Shown piece by piece: positions 1-8,438 of a stretch of 37,290 nucleotides of DNA. Numbering within the stretch: the first letter of the stretch is position 1; every line of letters starts with the position of its first letter. The DNA lies in NCBI GenBank assembly GCA_019636275.1, contig JAHBXY010000087.1, forward strand, positions 1 through 37,290. The letters run 5' to 3'. The notes beneath the pieces are model-generated. The model was given only the letters and a program-made list of their open reading frames with translations. It was not told the DNA's origin and did no database searches. The DNA comes from Planctomycetota bacterium (lineage in GTDB: Bacteria > Planctomycetota > J058). The position numbers were made by a program, and so were the translations under genes.

Positions 1-1302
1 CCCGGCGACGCGGTGGCCTGGCGGAAGCGCGGCGCCCTGCGCGCCCTGCGCGGCGAGTTCGAGGCGGCGCGCGCCGACCTCGACCGCGCGCTCGCGCTCG
101 AGCCGGACGCGCCGGACGCGCTGTCGAGCCGCGGCGGCGTGAGGCTGACGCTCGGCGACGTCCCCGGCGCGCTCGCCGACCTCGACCGCGCCGTCGCGCT
201 GGACCCGGGCGAACCGACGACCGTCCTGAACCGGGCCCTCGCCCGGCGAGACGCGGGCGACCTGCGCGGCGCGCTGGCGGACCTCGACCGGGCCGTCGCG
301 CTGGCGCCGACCCAGGCGCCGCTCTTCGCCAACCGCGCGCTGGTGAGGACGAACCTCGGCGACCACGCGGGCGCCCTCGAAGACGCCGACCGGGCGGTCG
401 CGCTCGACCCGCAGCGCGCGTTCTCCCGCCGGATCCGCGGCGTCGTGCGGACCGCCCTCCACGACGCCCAGGGCGCCCTGGCGGACCTCGACGCGTCGAT
501 CGAGCTCTCACCACGCACGCCGGAGAGCTACGAGCGCCGGGCCTTCGTCAGGAGCGAGCTCCTCGGCGACGTCGCCGGCGCCATCGCGGACCTCGACCGG
601 GCGCTGGGCCTCGCCCCGGACGCGGCGCTCACGCTGCGGAACCGCGGCGCGCTCCGGCTCCGGCTTCGCGACGCCCGCGGCGCGCTCGAGGACCTCGACC
701 GGGCGATCGCGCGGGCGCCGGACGCGGTCCTGGCCCTGGCGGACCGCGGCGCGGCGCGGCTGGAGCTGGGCGACCTGGTCGGGGCCGCGATCGACCTGGA
801 CGCCGCGCTCGCCCTCCGGCCGGACGCACCGGTCACCCTCCTGAACCGCGGCGTCGTCAGGAACCGCCTGGGCGATCACGTGGGCGCGCGGGCGGACCTC
901 GACCGCGCGCTCGAGCTCGCCCCGGACGTGGGCGCCGGTCACCTGCAGCGCGGCATCGCCCGCGGGCAGCTCGGCGACACGGCGGGGGCGCTCGCCGACT
1001 TCGAGCGGGCGATCGAGCTCCTCCCGGACGACCCTCAGGCGAGCTACAACCGCGCCGTGGCGCGGTTCCAGCTGAACGACATCGAGGGCGCCGTGGTCGA
1101 CCTCGACCGGGCGCTGGGGCTCGAGCCGCGCCACACCGACGCGCGCTTCCTGCGCGGGGCCGCCCGGTCGCGCCTGGGCGACCGGGAGCGGGCGATCGCC
1201 GACCTCGAGGAGGCCCTGCGCCAGGCGCCGGACGCCGCGTGGTCGACGCAGGCGGAGGGGCTCCTCGCCGCCGCCCGGCGCGCGGGCATCCGGCCGCAGT
1301 GA
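1..1302 (+). CDS. TPR repeat protein, 5' end outside the window
   Basis: The reading frame is open from base 1, so the gene begins upstream; the GTG at 13 is internal to a repeat (frame reads PGDAVAWRKRG) and is probably not the start. The visible part (about 433 residues) is an uninterrupted array of roughly a dozen 34-residue tetratricopeptide repeats of the type GD..GALADLDRAVALDP, with Asp-Leu-Asp-Arg in nearly every second helix. No signal peptide, membrane segment or enzyme domain is visible, but the N-terminus is missing. TPR arrays are protein-binding scaffolds; no partner can be named. It is followed after 10 bases by the SUFU-domain gene on the same strand, so the two may be co-transcribed. 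The repeats are strongly alike, which suggests expansion by recent internal duplication. Confidence 0.85.
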   Translation, partial: PGDAVAWRKRGALRALRGEFEAARADLDRALALEPDAPDALSSRGGVRLTLGDVPGALADLDRAVALDPGEPTTVLNRALARRDAGDLRGALADLDRAVALAPTQAPLFANRALVRTNLGDHAGALEDADRAVALDPQRAFSRRIRGVVRTALHDAQGALADLDASIELSPRTPESYERRAFVRSELLGDVAGAIADLDRALGLAPDAALTLRNRGALRLRLRDARGALEDLDRAIARAPDAVLALADRGAARLELGDLVGAAIDLDAALALRPDAPVTLLNRGVVRNRLGDHVGARADLDRALELAPDVGAGHLQRGIARGQLGDTAGALADFERAIELLPDDPQASYNRAVARFQLNDIEGAVVDLDRALGLEPRHTDARFLRGAARSRLGDRERAIADLEEALRQAPDAAWSTQAEGLLAAARRAGIRPQ

Positions 1303-1312
1303 GGGAGTGACC

Positions 1313-2374
1313 ATGAGCGACGAGCACGAGCAGGACGACGACGACGTGGAGGCCCCGGGCTGGGACGCGATCGACGCGGCCCTGGCCGAGGTCTACGGCG
1401 AGGCGGAGCCGCTGCACTTCGGCACCGTGCTCAAGTATTGGATGGGCGGGCCCGACCCGGTCGACGGGATCAGCGTCTACGCGGTCGACGCGCCGCGGCC
1501 GCACTGGCACCTCGTCACCTACGGGTTCAGCGAGCTCTACGAGAAGGAGACCGACGACCCGACCACGAGCGGCTTCGGCTTCGAGCTGACCTTCCGCCTG
1601 GCGCGCACGACCGACGAGCCGCCGCGCTGGCCGCTCGGGCTGCTGCAGAACCTGGCCCGCTACGTCTTCCAGTCGGGCAACGTCTTCGGCGCCGGGCACC
1701 ACATGGACCTCAACGGTCCGATCGCCATGGAGGACGAGGCCACCCTCGTGCGCGCGATCGCCTTCGCGCCCGACCCGGCGCTGCCGGCCCGCGACACGCC
1801 CAACGGGCGCGTCGAGTTCCTGCAGGTGGTCGGCCTGACGCTCGACGAGCTCGCCGCCGCGCAGGCGTGGAACACCGAGCGCTTCCTCGAGCTCCTGTCG
1901 CGCGCGCAGCCGCTGCTGGTGACGGACCTAACCCGCGCCTCGGCGCTCGACGACCCGGCGCTGCGGGCCGAGGTCGAGGCGCGCACGGAGGCCGAGGGCT
2001 CGTCGCAGGCGGCCGCGTTCCTGTCCGGGCTCGCGTGGGAGGTCTCGGGCGACCAGGCGCGCCTGCGCGTGGGCGCCAACGGCGTCGAGAGCCTCAGGAA
2101 CATGCTCCGCGGGCGCACGCCCCACGGGCGGCCGTTCGAGCTGCACGGCGAGGACGCCCGCGTCGAGGTCCTCCCCGGCGACGCCGCCGGCTGGACGGTC
2201 GAGGACGAGGCGCTGCGGGTCACGCTCACGCCCGACGTCGCGCGCGCCCTGCGCGACGCGCTGGCGCCGACCCGCGGCGAGCGGCGGCTCGACGCCCTGC
2301 CGGGGCTCGTGGTCGAGGTCACGCCGACCGAGATCAAGGACCGCGACGGCAACGTCGTTCGGGTGGTGGGCTGA
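1313..2374 (+). CDS. Suppressor of fused (SUFU) domain protein
   Basis: The protein has 353 residues from ATG 1313; a GTG at 1307 is in frame but lies inside the purine-rich GAGGGAG that probably serves as ribosome-binding site. After an acidic N-terminus the section from about residue 15 to 190 matches the SUFU fold: GWDAIDAAL.EVYG...PLHFGT, then the conserved DGISVY, HWHLVTYGFSELY and FGFELTFRL blocks and GHHMDLNGPI. The C-terminal half continues the SUFU-type organisation less clearly. In animals SUFU regulates Hedgehog signalling; in bacteria the domain occurs as stand-alone proteins and as immunity proteins of polymorphic toxins. No toxin is seen next to it. It is cytoplasmic by appearance and may share a transcript with the TPR gene. 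The family call is firm, the role unknown. Confidence 0.85.
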   Translation: MSDEHEQDDDDVEAPGWDAIDAALAEVYGEAEPLHFGTVLKYWMGGPDPVDGISVYAVDAPRPHWHLVTYGFSELYEKETDDPTTSGFGFELTFRLARTTDEPPRWPLGLLQNLARYVFQSGNVFGAGHHMDLNGPIAMEDEATLVRAIAFAPDPALPARDTPNGRVEFLQVVGLTLDELAAAQAWNTERFLELLSRAQPLLVTDLTRASALDDPALRAEVEARTEAEGSSQAAAFLSGLAWEVSGDQARLRVGANGVESLRNMLRGRTPHGRPFELHGEDARVEVLPGDAAGWTVEDEALRVTLTPDVARALRDALAPTRGERRLDALPGLVVEVTPTEIKDRDGNVVRVVG

Positions 2375-2401
2375 CGACCCTGCAGACGGCCCGCCGTCGT
2401 C
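2373..2401. terminator. Inverted repeat between convergent genes
   Basis: Between the SUFU gene (+) and the coiled-coil gene (-) there are nested inverted repeats: GACGG (2385-2389) with CCGTC (2394-2398) and the outer pair GACGAC (2373-2378) with GTCGTC (2396-2401). The SUFU stop codon overlaps the outer arm. There is no T-run, so this would be a weak or factor-assisted bidirectional terminator. The role is inferred from position only. Confidence 0.35.
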
Positions 2402-2426
2402 CTATGCGCCGGCGCCCTATGCGCCG
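2401..2426. repeat. 11-bp direct repeat CCTATGCGCCG, two copies
   Basis: The 11-mer CCTATGCGCCG occurs at 2401-2411 and again at 2416-2426, four bases apart. The second copy contains the stop codon of the coiled-coil gene on the minus strand. This looks like a small local duplication; no function is apparent. Confidence 0.6.
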
Positions 2427-3085
2427 TCGGACCGCGCGCGCGTCCGCTTGAGCTCGTCGAGCCGCCGCTCGAGGTCTTCGAGCCGCCGCGTGTCCGAGCC
2501 GAAGTCGGGCAGCGGCGGCGGCAGGTCCTCGGGGCGAGGACGGACGACCTGCTGGGTGGTGCCGGGCCGCCGGTGCGCGCCCGACAGCGGCGGCGCCGGC
2601 GTCGCCTCGCGCTCCTCGAGCGCCCGCCGCAGCGTCCACACCTCGGTCGTCAGGTCCTCGCACTGCCTGCCGAGCTCGAGCTTGTCGCGCTCCAGCTCGT
2701 CGACGCGCCGCTCGAGGTCCTTGCGCTGCCGCTCGAGCCAGCCGTTGTCGTCCTCGAGCTGCTCGAGCCGCTGCCGCAGGCGGAACGCGTCCTGCACCTG
2801 CGCGCGCTCCTCGGCCGTCAGCGACAGGTCGCGGCGCCGGACCGCCTGGTCGACCAGGTCGGCCACGATCGCCTCGATCGTGGCCGCGTCGACCACCCGC
2901 ACGCGCTTGTGGCCCTGCGCCTCGAGCTTGTCGAGGTCGAGCTCCTGCGCCCTCGCGTCGAGGGACTTGCGCACCTTGCGCGTCGTGTCGCGCTCCTCCG
3001 GGAGCGGCGGCGTCGCCGGGCGCGGCGGCGGCGCGACCGGGCCCGACCCGTCGTCTCGCTTCAGCCAGCGCTCCAGGAGGCCCAT
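2417..3085 (-). CDS. Coiled-coil protein at the end of the Tad operon
   Basis: The protein has 222 residues from the ATG at 3085; a GTG three codons further upstream is possible, and neither has a strong ribosome-binding site. Residues about 80-165 form a long charged heptad pattern (LRQRLEQLEDDNGWLERQRKDLERRVDELERDKLEL written in heptads) predicted as coiled coil. A second short coil lies near the C-terminus (RRLEDLERRLDELKR). The ends are Pro-rich. There is no signal peptide or membrane segment. I do not recognise a family. It lies 36 bases after the TPR lipoprotein gene and in the same direction as the pilus genes, so it is probably the last gene of that operon, and it could be a cytoplasmic accessory factor. 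That role is only inferred from position. Confidence 0.65.
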   Translation of the reverse strand: MGLLERWLKRDDGSGPVAPPPRPATPPLPEERDTTRKVRKSLDARAQELDLDKLEAQGHKRVRVVDAATIEAIVADLVDQAVRRRDLSLTAEERAQVQDAFRLRQRLEQLEDDNGWLERQRKDLERRVDELERDKLELGRQCEDLTTEVWTLRRALEEREATPAPPLSGAHRRPGTTQQVVRPRPEDLPPPLPDFGSDTRRLEDLERRLDELKRTRARSDGA

Positions 3086-3121
3086 GAGGATCACTCTATC
3101 ACCCGGGCCCGCCCGGCCCGC

Positions 3122-3808
3122 TCACGACCGCCGGGCGGACAGCCCGATCAGGCGCGCGCGCGCGGGCTCGTGCGACGGGTTCTTCTCGACCGCGGCCTGG
3201 TAGTGGCGCGCCGCCTCGTCGAGCTCGCCCAGCCCCTCGGCCACGAGCCCCAGGTGGTAGGCCACCCGCCAGGCCGGCGCGCCGAGCCGCGCGGCGATGA
3301 CGAGCTCCGCGCGCGCCGCGCGCAGGTCCCCGTCGAGGAACAGGACCCCGGCCAGCGCCTCGCGCAGCCCCGGGTGGTCGGGCACGAGCGTCACCTGCCG
3401 CTCGAGCAGCCGCCGCGCGAACGGGAGGTTCCCGTCGTGCACCGCCAGCCGGGCGCGCAGGACGGCGCCCTCCGGGTGGACGGGTTGGCGCTGGAACAGG
3501 CGGTCGAGGTACTGCTGCGCCTTGACCGGCTGGCCCGTGTCGGATGCGACGACGGCGTTGGCGTAGAGCGTGCCCTCGTGCTCGGGGAACTCGAGCGCGA
3601 GCCGCTCGAAGCGCCCCTGCAGATGCGTCGGGTCGGGGACCTCGCCGCGGTCCTTCGGCTGGGCCTGCTCCTCCTTGGCCTCCTCCCACGCCTCGACGCA
3701 GCGGGCGAGCTCGCGGTCGGGGTCGCGCGGCACGTCGGCGGCGACGCAGCCGCTCAGGGCGGCGCCGAGGCAGAGGACGGCGAGGGCACGGGACACGACC
3801 ACGGTCAT
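3122..3808 (-). CDS. TPR lipoprotein of the Tad locus (TadD-like)
   Basis: The 228-residue product begins with a lipoprotein signal (TVVVSRALAVLCLGAALSGC) whose LSGC lipobox predicts lipidation of the Cys and export to the membrane. The rest is a chain of TPR-like helices (GQPVKAQQYLDRLFQRQP, GDLRAARAELVIAARLG, GELDEAARHYQAAVEKNP). Tad loci typically carry one such TPR lipoprotein, TadD, which works with the secretin at the outer membrane; position and architecture fit, sequence identity to TadD proper cannot be judged. The ATG at 3808 overlaps the tadC stop codon by one base (TGATG), indicating translational coupling. An alternative TTG one codon earlier is less likely. Confidence 0.8.
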   Translation of the reverse strand: MTVVVSRALAVLCLGAALSGCVAADVPRDPDRELARCVEAWEEAKEEQAQPKDRGEVPDPTHLQGRFERLALEFPEHEGTLYANAVVASDTGQPVKAQQYLDRLFQRQPVHPEGAVLRARLAVHDGNLPFARRLLERQVTLVPDHPGLREALAGVLFLDGDLRAARAELVIAARLGAPAWRVAYHLGLVAEGLGELDEAARHYQAAVEKNPSHEPARARLIGLSARRS

Positions 3809-4716
3809 CAACGTCCACCCCGGATCGCCGAGTCGGCGACCTGCAGGAACTGGTAGAAGGCGGGCCCGAGGGTCACGATGAAGATCCCGGGCAGGAAGCA
3901 GATCACGAGCGGGAACACGAGCTTGACGGGCAGCGCCTCCGAGAGCATGAGCGCCCGCTCGCGCCGCCGGTTGCGCAGGTCGTCGGCCTGCCGCCGCAAC
4001 GCCTCGGTCAGACTGGCCCCGATCTGGTCGGCCTGCACGAGCGCCGACACGAGCACCGAGACCGCCGGCACGTCGAGGCGCCGCGCGACGCCACGGAGCG
4101 CCGCCACGCGCGCCACGCCGGCCAGGGCGTCGCGCTGGTAGGCGCGCAGCTCGTCGGCCAGCGCCCGCCCGGGCGGCTGCCCGTCGAGGATCCGGTCGAG
4201 CGCGGCGTCGAAGCCCAGGCCCGCCTCGCCGAGCGTGGCCAGGAGCTCGAGGGCCATGGGCAGGTCACGCTCGATCTCGGTGACGCGCGCCGTCCGCGCC
4301 CGGCTCACGACTGCCCAGGGCGTCACGGCGAACATGACCACGACCAGCCAGGGCGCGGCCTGGAGGATCGGCTGGACCATCTCGCCCACCCCGCCCGGGA
4401 CGATCGACGCGAAGCGGACGGCGAGCTCGATCAAGCCCGAGCGCAGGACCACCCAGGCCACCGTCGCGCCGAGGGCGGCCGACAGGACCGTGAGCGCCAC
4501 GAACAACCCCGGCGCCCCGGGCGCGTCGTACCCGGCGAGGAGCAGCCAGCGGCCGAGCGCCCCCTGGGGCTCCGCGTCCTGCCGGGTCGGCGCCGGGGCC
4601 GGCGCCCCGGCGAACAGCCGCTCGCGCGCGCGCTGGCGCTGCACCCAGCGCAGGGCCAGGTGCGTGGTGACGGCCATGAGCCCGAGCCAGAGGAGGAGCG
4701 CCAGCGCCGCCTGCAC
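3808..4716 (-). CDS. tadC: Tad pilus inner-membrane platform protein TadC
   Basis: The product (302 residues) is a type II secretion F-domain membrane protein, the second of the two platform proteins on which the CpaF ATPase acts. It has an N-terminal membrane helix (ALALLLWLGLMAVTTHLAL), two more hydrophobic segments around residues 65-125, the cytoplasmic T2SSF helical domain about 140-265 (ERDLPMALELLATLGEAGLGFDAALDRI; LVQADQIGASLTEALRRQADDLRNRRRERAL) and a C-terminal membrane helix (VKLVFPLVICFLPGIFIVTLGPAF). These blocks are characteristic of TadC rather than TadB. It starts at GTG one base after the tadB stop and overlaps the TPR lipoprotein start, so it is part of one tightly packed pilus operon. 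Confidence 0.93.
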   Translation of the reverse strand: MQAALALLLWLGLMAVTTHLALRWVQRQRARERLFAGAPAPAPTRQDAEPQGALGRWLLLAGYDAPGAPGLFVALTVLSAALGATVAWVVLRSGLIELAVRFASIVPGGVGEMVQPILQAAPWLVVVMFAVTPWAVVSRARTARVTEIERDLPMALELLATLGEAGLGFDAALDRILDGQPPGRALADELRAYQRDALAGVARVAALRGVARRLDVPAVSVLVSALVQADQIGASLTEALRRQADDLRNRRRERALMLSEALPVKLVFPLVICFLPGIFIVTLGPAFYQFLQVADSAIRGGR

Positions 4717-4717
4717 G

Positions 4718-5578
4718 TCAGACCTCGAGCCGGCTGAGGCGGGCCATCCACAGCACGCCCAGGCACTGGAGGACGACCGCCGAGGCGACCAGGCCGCCGC
4801 CGATCGACGTGTTCAGGAAGCCCTCCATGCGGGCCGGGTTGCCGCGCCACACGAGCACGCCGACGAACACCGAGAGGCACAGGAACACGGCCGCCGAGAC
4901 GCGCGCCTGCGTCGACTGGGCCTCGACCCGCCGGGTCAGCTCGACGCGGTCGCGGATCGCGCGCCCGGTCGTCGAGAGCGTCGGCGCCAGGCTCCCGCCG
5001 ACCTCCCAGTGGACGGCCAGCGTGAAGGCGAGCACCTGGTAGGACTCGAGCGGCACGCGCTCGGCGAGGTCCAGGAACACGACCTGCGGACCGTCGCCCA
5101 GGCGGATCCGCCCGCAGGTCTCCTCGAGCAGCGGCCGCAGCGGCGCCCGCGCCTCGCGCGCGGCGACCTCGAGCGCGTCGAGGAGGCCGGCGCCCGCGCG
5201 CAGGGCGCCGACGACGAGGTCGAGCGAGTCGGTGAGCTGGGTCTCGAGCAGCCGCACGCGCCGCACGTGCAGGGTGCTCTCGAGCATCCAGCCGACGGTG
5301 CCGACGACGGCCGCCGCGGCCAGCGCGAAGCCAGGGCGCACGATGCCGCCGAGCCAGAGGCCCAGGCCGAGGCCCAGCGCGACGACGGCGACGATCCAGC
5401 GCCGGCGCACGAACACCGGCCGCGGCTCGGGCGCCTCGGGCAGGGCGTCCTCCGGGGCCGCCGGGCGCGAGGCCTCGAGGCGCGCCAGCGCCCGGGCGCG
5501 CAGGTGCTGCGCGCGCAGCCAGGCGAGCGCCAGGCCCAGGGCGACCAGCAGGCCGAGCCCGAGGAGGGCGTCACTCAC
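4718..5578 (-). CDS. tadB: Tad pilus inner-membrane platform protein TadB
   Basis: The 286-residue protein starts at GTG and overlaps the end of cpaF by 8 bases. It has an N-terminal membrane helix (ALLGLGLLVALGLALAWL), a second pair of hydrophobic segments around residues 65-100, a cytoplasmic T2SSF domain (QLTDSLDLVVGALRAGAGLLDALEVAARE; VQALTLAVHWEVGGSLAPTLSTTGRAIRDRVELTRRVEAQSTQARVSA, given here in outline) and C-terminal membrane helices. With TadC it forms the membrane platform that passes Flp pilin subunits to the growing fibre. The order cpaF-tadB-tadC is the standard one in Tad loci. Confidence 0.93.
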   Translation of the reverse strand: MSDALLGLGLLVALGLALAWLRAQHLRARALARLEASRPAAPEDALPEAPEPRPVFVRRRWIVAVVALGLGLGLWLGGIVRPGFALAAAAVVGTVGWMLESTLHVRRVRLLETQLTDSLDLVVGALRAGAGLLDALEVAAREARAPLRPLLEETCGRIRLGDGPQVVFLDLAERVPLESYQVLAFTLAVHWEVGGSLAPTLSTTGRAIRDRVELTRRVEAQSTQARVSAAVFLCLSVFVGVLVWRGNPARMEGFLNTSIGGGLVASAVVLQCLGVLWMARLSRLEV

Positions 5579-7013
5579 GGACAGCCCCCTTGCGGAACAG
5601 GTCGTAGCTGAAGGGGATCCCGCGGGCCTTCAGCTCGTCGGCCAGGCGCGGCACGATCCCGGTGGCCACGTACTCGCCCGCGACCTGGCGGCCCCGGCGG
5701 CCCTGGCGCTGGAAGCGGAAGAGCTCCTGCAGGAGCGGCGTCTGGCCCTCCATGCCCGTGAGCTCGGCGACCGACTCGACGCGGCGCGCGCCGTCCTCGA
5801 AGCGGCGCACGTGGACGACGAGCTGGATCGCCGAGGTGATCTGCTCGCGGATCGCGCGCGACGGCAGGTCGAGGCCCGCCATGAGGACCATGGTCTCGAG
5901 CCGCGCCAGGGCGTCTCTCGGCGCGTTGGCGTGGATCGTCGAGAGGCTGCCGTCGTGGCCGGTGTTCATCGCCTGGAGCATGTCCAGCGCCTCGCCGCCG
6001 CGGACCTCGCCGACGATGATCCGGTCGGGGCGCATGCGCAGGGCGTTGATCACCAGCTCGCGCGCGGCGATCCGCCCGCGGCCCTCGATGTTCGGCGGCC
6101 GCGTCTCGAAGCGCACGACGTGCTCCTGGTCGAGGATGAGCTCGGCCGGGTCCTCGATCGTGACCACGCGCTCGTCGTGGGGGATCGCCTCGGCCAGCGC
6201 GCCCAGCAGCGTCGACTTGCCGGCGCCCGTGCCGCCGGACACCAGGATGTTCTGGCGGGCGAGGACGGCCAGCTCGAGGAACGTGACCATGTCGCGCGAG
6301 ATCGAGCCCAGGCGCACGAGGTCGTCGCGGCGGATGCGCTGGCGGCCGAAGCGGCGGATCGACAGCGTCGGGTAGTCGAGCGACACGGGCGGGATCGTGG
6401 CGTTGACGCGGCTGCCGTCGGGGAGGCGCGCGTCGAGGAGCGGCGAGGCCACGTCGATCCGCCGCCCGACGCGGGCGGCGATCCGCTCGATCACGCGCAG
6501 GAGGTGCTCGGCGTCGCGGAAGCGCACCGGGGTGTGCTGGAGCTTGCCGAAGCGCTCCACGTACACCTGCTGCGGCCCGTTGACGAGGATGTCGCTCACG
6601 GCCGGGTCGGCCATGAGCGGCGCCAGCGGGCCGATGCCGAGCGCCTCCTCCTTGAGCTCGTCGGCGAGGCGGCCGCGCTCGAGGGCGTTGAGCGGCAGGT
6701 CCTCGGCCGCGAGCACGCGCGCCACGAAGTCCTCGACCGCGGCGGCGATCGTCTCCTCGGTGGACCCGATCAGGTTCTGCTCGCCGATCTCGTCGAGGAG
6801 CCGCTCGTGCAGCCGGCCCTTGATCGCCAGGAAGTCGGCCTTGCCCGGCCCGGCGGCCCGCGGCGCGGCCGCGGGCTTGCGCAGGCGCTCGGCGGAGCGC
6901 GTGTCGCCGCGCAGGCGCAGCCGCGCGACGGTGTCCTCGGTCGCCACGCGGGCGAGGCGCTCGCGCAGGTCGTCGGCGCGCAGGTCGGTGCGGGAGTCGG
7001 GGCGGTCGCTCAC
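5571..7013 (-). CDS. cpaF: Tad pilus assembly ATPase CpaF/TadA
   Basis: The 480-residue protein is the hexameric secretion ATPase that powers Flp pilus assembly from the cytoplasmic face of the inner membrane. The N-terminal part (about 70-190) is the CpaF-type all-alpha and PAS-like region with ADPAVSDILVNGP. The ATPase core has the Walker A GGTGAGKST near residue 258, the acidic Asp box VTIEDPAELIL, Walker B RIIVGEVRGGEALDMLQAMNTGHDG and the His box STIHANAPRDALARLETM. All catalytic motifs are intact. It starts at GTG 7013 within a GTGA overlap with the cpaE stop and is followed by tadB with an 8-base overlap. The residues after the core (RRGRQVAGEYVATGIVPRL) match the usual CpaF C-terminus. 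Confidence 0.97.
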   Translation of the reverse strand: MSDRPDSRTDLRADDLRERLARVATEDTVARLRLRGDTRSAERLRKPAAAPRAAGPGKADFLAIKGRLHERLLDEIGEQNLIGSTEETIAAAVEDFVARVLAAEDLPLNALERGRLADELKEEALGIGPLAPLMADPAVSDILVNGPQQVYVERFGKLQHTPVRFRDAEHLLRVIERIAARVGRRIDVASPLLDARLPDGSRVNATIPPVSLDYPTLSIRRFGRQRIRRDDLVRLGSISRDMVTFLELAVLARQNILVSGGTGAGKSTLLGALAEAIPHDERVVTIEDPAELILDQEHVVRFETRPPNIEGRGRIAARELVINALRMRPDRIIVGEVRGGEALDMLQAMNTGHDGSLSTIHANAPRDALARLETMVLMAGLDLPSRAIREQITSAIQLVVHVRRFEDGARRVESVAELTGMEGQTPLLQELFRFQRQGRRGRQVAGEYVATGIVPRLADELKARGIPFSYDLFRKGAVRE

Positions 7014-8428
7014 GCGCGTCCCTCAGGATCGTCGTCGTCGGCGTGCGCGATCCCGCCCTCGTGGTCCGTGACCTCGCCGAGGTCGGAGCCGAAGAGGCGG
7101 CCGCTCGGCGTCGGCAGGCGCCCGCTCGGCGGGAGGATCACGTAGCTGTCGGAGAGCGTCAGGCGGCCCGACTCGACCGTGCGCCGCAGCGGCCCCTCGC
7201 CGCTCTCCGGGTGCGGCGGCGGGCCCCAGCCGCGCAGGGACCCGTTCGTCGTCGGGACGCGCCCGCCGACCGACGGCCGCACGGCGGCGACCGCGTCGAC
7301 CAGGCGGTTCATCGCCCGCGACCAGCGCCACCCGAGGAGGCGGATCGGCTCGAGGACGTAGGGGGTCCCGTCGTTGACCGCCGTGACCTGGCGCTTGTCG
7401 TAGGGGAGCACGTGCGCCACGTCGCGGTCGAGGCGCGCGGCCACGTCGGACGCCGACAGGCCACCGGCGACGGTCGGGTGGTTGAGGTTCAGGACGACGC
7501 GCTGCCGCCCCGGCGGGACGCCCAGGCGTGTGAGCGTCTCGAGCAGCTTGGCCGTGCCGACGACGGTCGGGACGGTGCCGTTCGTGACCACGAGCGCCTC
7601 GTCGCTCAGGTCGAGGATCGCCATGACGACGTTGTCGAGGAGCGGGAAGGTGTCGACGACGACGTGGTCGAACGTCCGCCGGGCCAGGCTGATGATCCGG
7701 GCCATGGCCTCGGCCTCGACCTCGTACGCCTCGCCCGCGTCGGCCGGCGCGGCGAGCAGGCGCAGCCCGCAGGGGTGCGGCTCGGCGATCTGGCGCAGGA
7801 GCGTCTCGTCGAGGCGCTCGAACTCGCGCACGGCGTCGGTGAGCGTCGTCTCGGGCGCCAGGTTGAGCATGGACGCGCACGTGCCCATCTGCAGGGACGC
7901 GTCGATCAGGAGCACCCGGTCGGGCGCCCGCTTCGCCAGCGCGCTGGCGACGTTCACGGCGACGGTCGACTTGCCCACGCCGCCCTTGTTGCTCACGACC
8001 GAGACGACGCTGCCGACGTTGCCGCGCGCGGCGGGCTGGCGGGCCAGACGGTCGATCAGCTGCTGCAGCTCGCCCGAGGAGAGCGGCCGGCGCAGGAAGT
8101 CCTGCACGCGGGCGCGCATGGCCTCGATGAACAGCTGCCCCTCGCCCGCGTCGCGCAGGTCGTCGGGCCGGTAGGCGGCGGCGACCACGGCCTCGGGCGC
8201 GTCGGCCGCGATCTCCTCGGCGAACGTGCGCAGGGGGCGCACGTCGCGGTCCATCTGGGCGATCACGAGGTCGGGCGTGCGCGCCCGCGCCGCCTCGACG
8301 CCCGCGCGCAGGTCGCGCGCGCCGTGGGCCACGAGGCGCACGCGCCGGACGCCGTCGGCCGCCGCCTCGAACTCGGGCAGCAGCGACGGGTCGGCGCCGA
8401 CGACCAGGACGTGCAGGGTGCGGTCCAC
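7010..8428 (-). CDS. cpaE: Tad pilus localisation ATPase CpaE/TadZ
   Basis: The 472-residue protein combines an N-terminal receiver-like domain (about 1-125: HVLVVGADPSLL ... TPDLVIAQMDRD ... AVVAAAYRPDD) with a ParA/MinD ATPase domain (about 138-370). The deviant Walker A KGGVGKST is intact and LLIDASLQMG and HVVVDTFP supply the other nucleotide-binding motifs. CpaE/TadZ proteins mark the pole or site of Tad pilus assembly. The receiver-like domain lacks an obvious phosphorylatable Asp in the usual surroundings, as is common in this family. About 95 residues after the ATPase domain (from SVGGRVPTTNGS) are Pro/Gly-rich, end in an acidic run, and have no recognised domain. It starts at GTG 10 bases after the tadG-like stop and overlaps cpaF by a GTGA. 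Confidence 0.93.
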   Translation of the reverse strand: MDRTLHVLVVGADPSLLPEFEAAADGVRRVRLVAHGARDLRAGVEAARARTPDLVIAQMDRDVRPLRTFAEEIAADAPEAVVAAAYRPDDLRDAGEGQLFIEAMRARVQDFLRRPLSSGELQQLIDRLARQPAARGNVGSVVSVVSNKGGVGKSTVAVNVASALAKRAPDRVLLIDASLQMGTCASMLNLAPETTLTDAVREFERLDETLLRQIAEPHPCGLRLLAAPADAGEAYEVEAEAMARIISLARRTFDHVVVDTFPLLDNVVMAILDLSDEALVVTNGTVPTVVGTAKLLETLTRLGVPPGRQRVVLNLNHPTVAGGLSASDVAARLDRDVAHVLPYDKRQVTAVNDGTPYVLEPIRLLGWRWSRAMNRLVDAVAAVRPSVGGRVPTTNGSLRGWGPPPHPESGEGPLRRTVESGRLTLSDSYVILPPSGRLPTPSGRLFGSDLGEVTDHEGGIAHADDDDPEGRA

Positions 8429-8438
8429 GCGGGTCTCC

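Noticed and set aside
60..1240. Regular repeats of about 102 bases that might suggest a repeat array
   Set aside because: They are the DNA of 34-residue TPR units with diverged codons, without spacers, so not CRISPR or satellite DNA.
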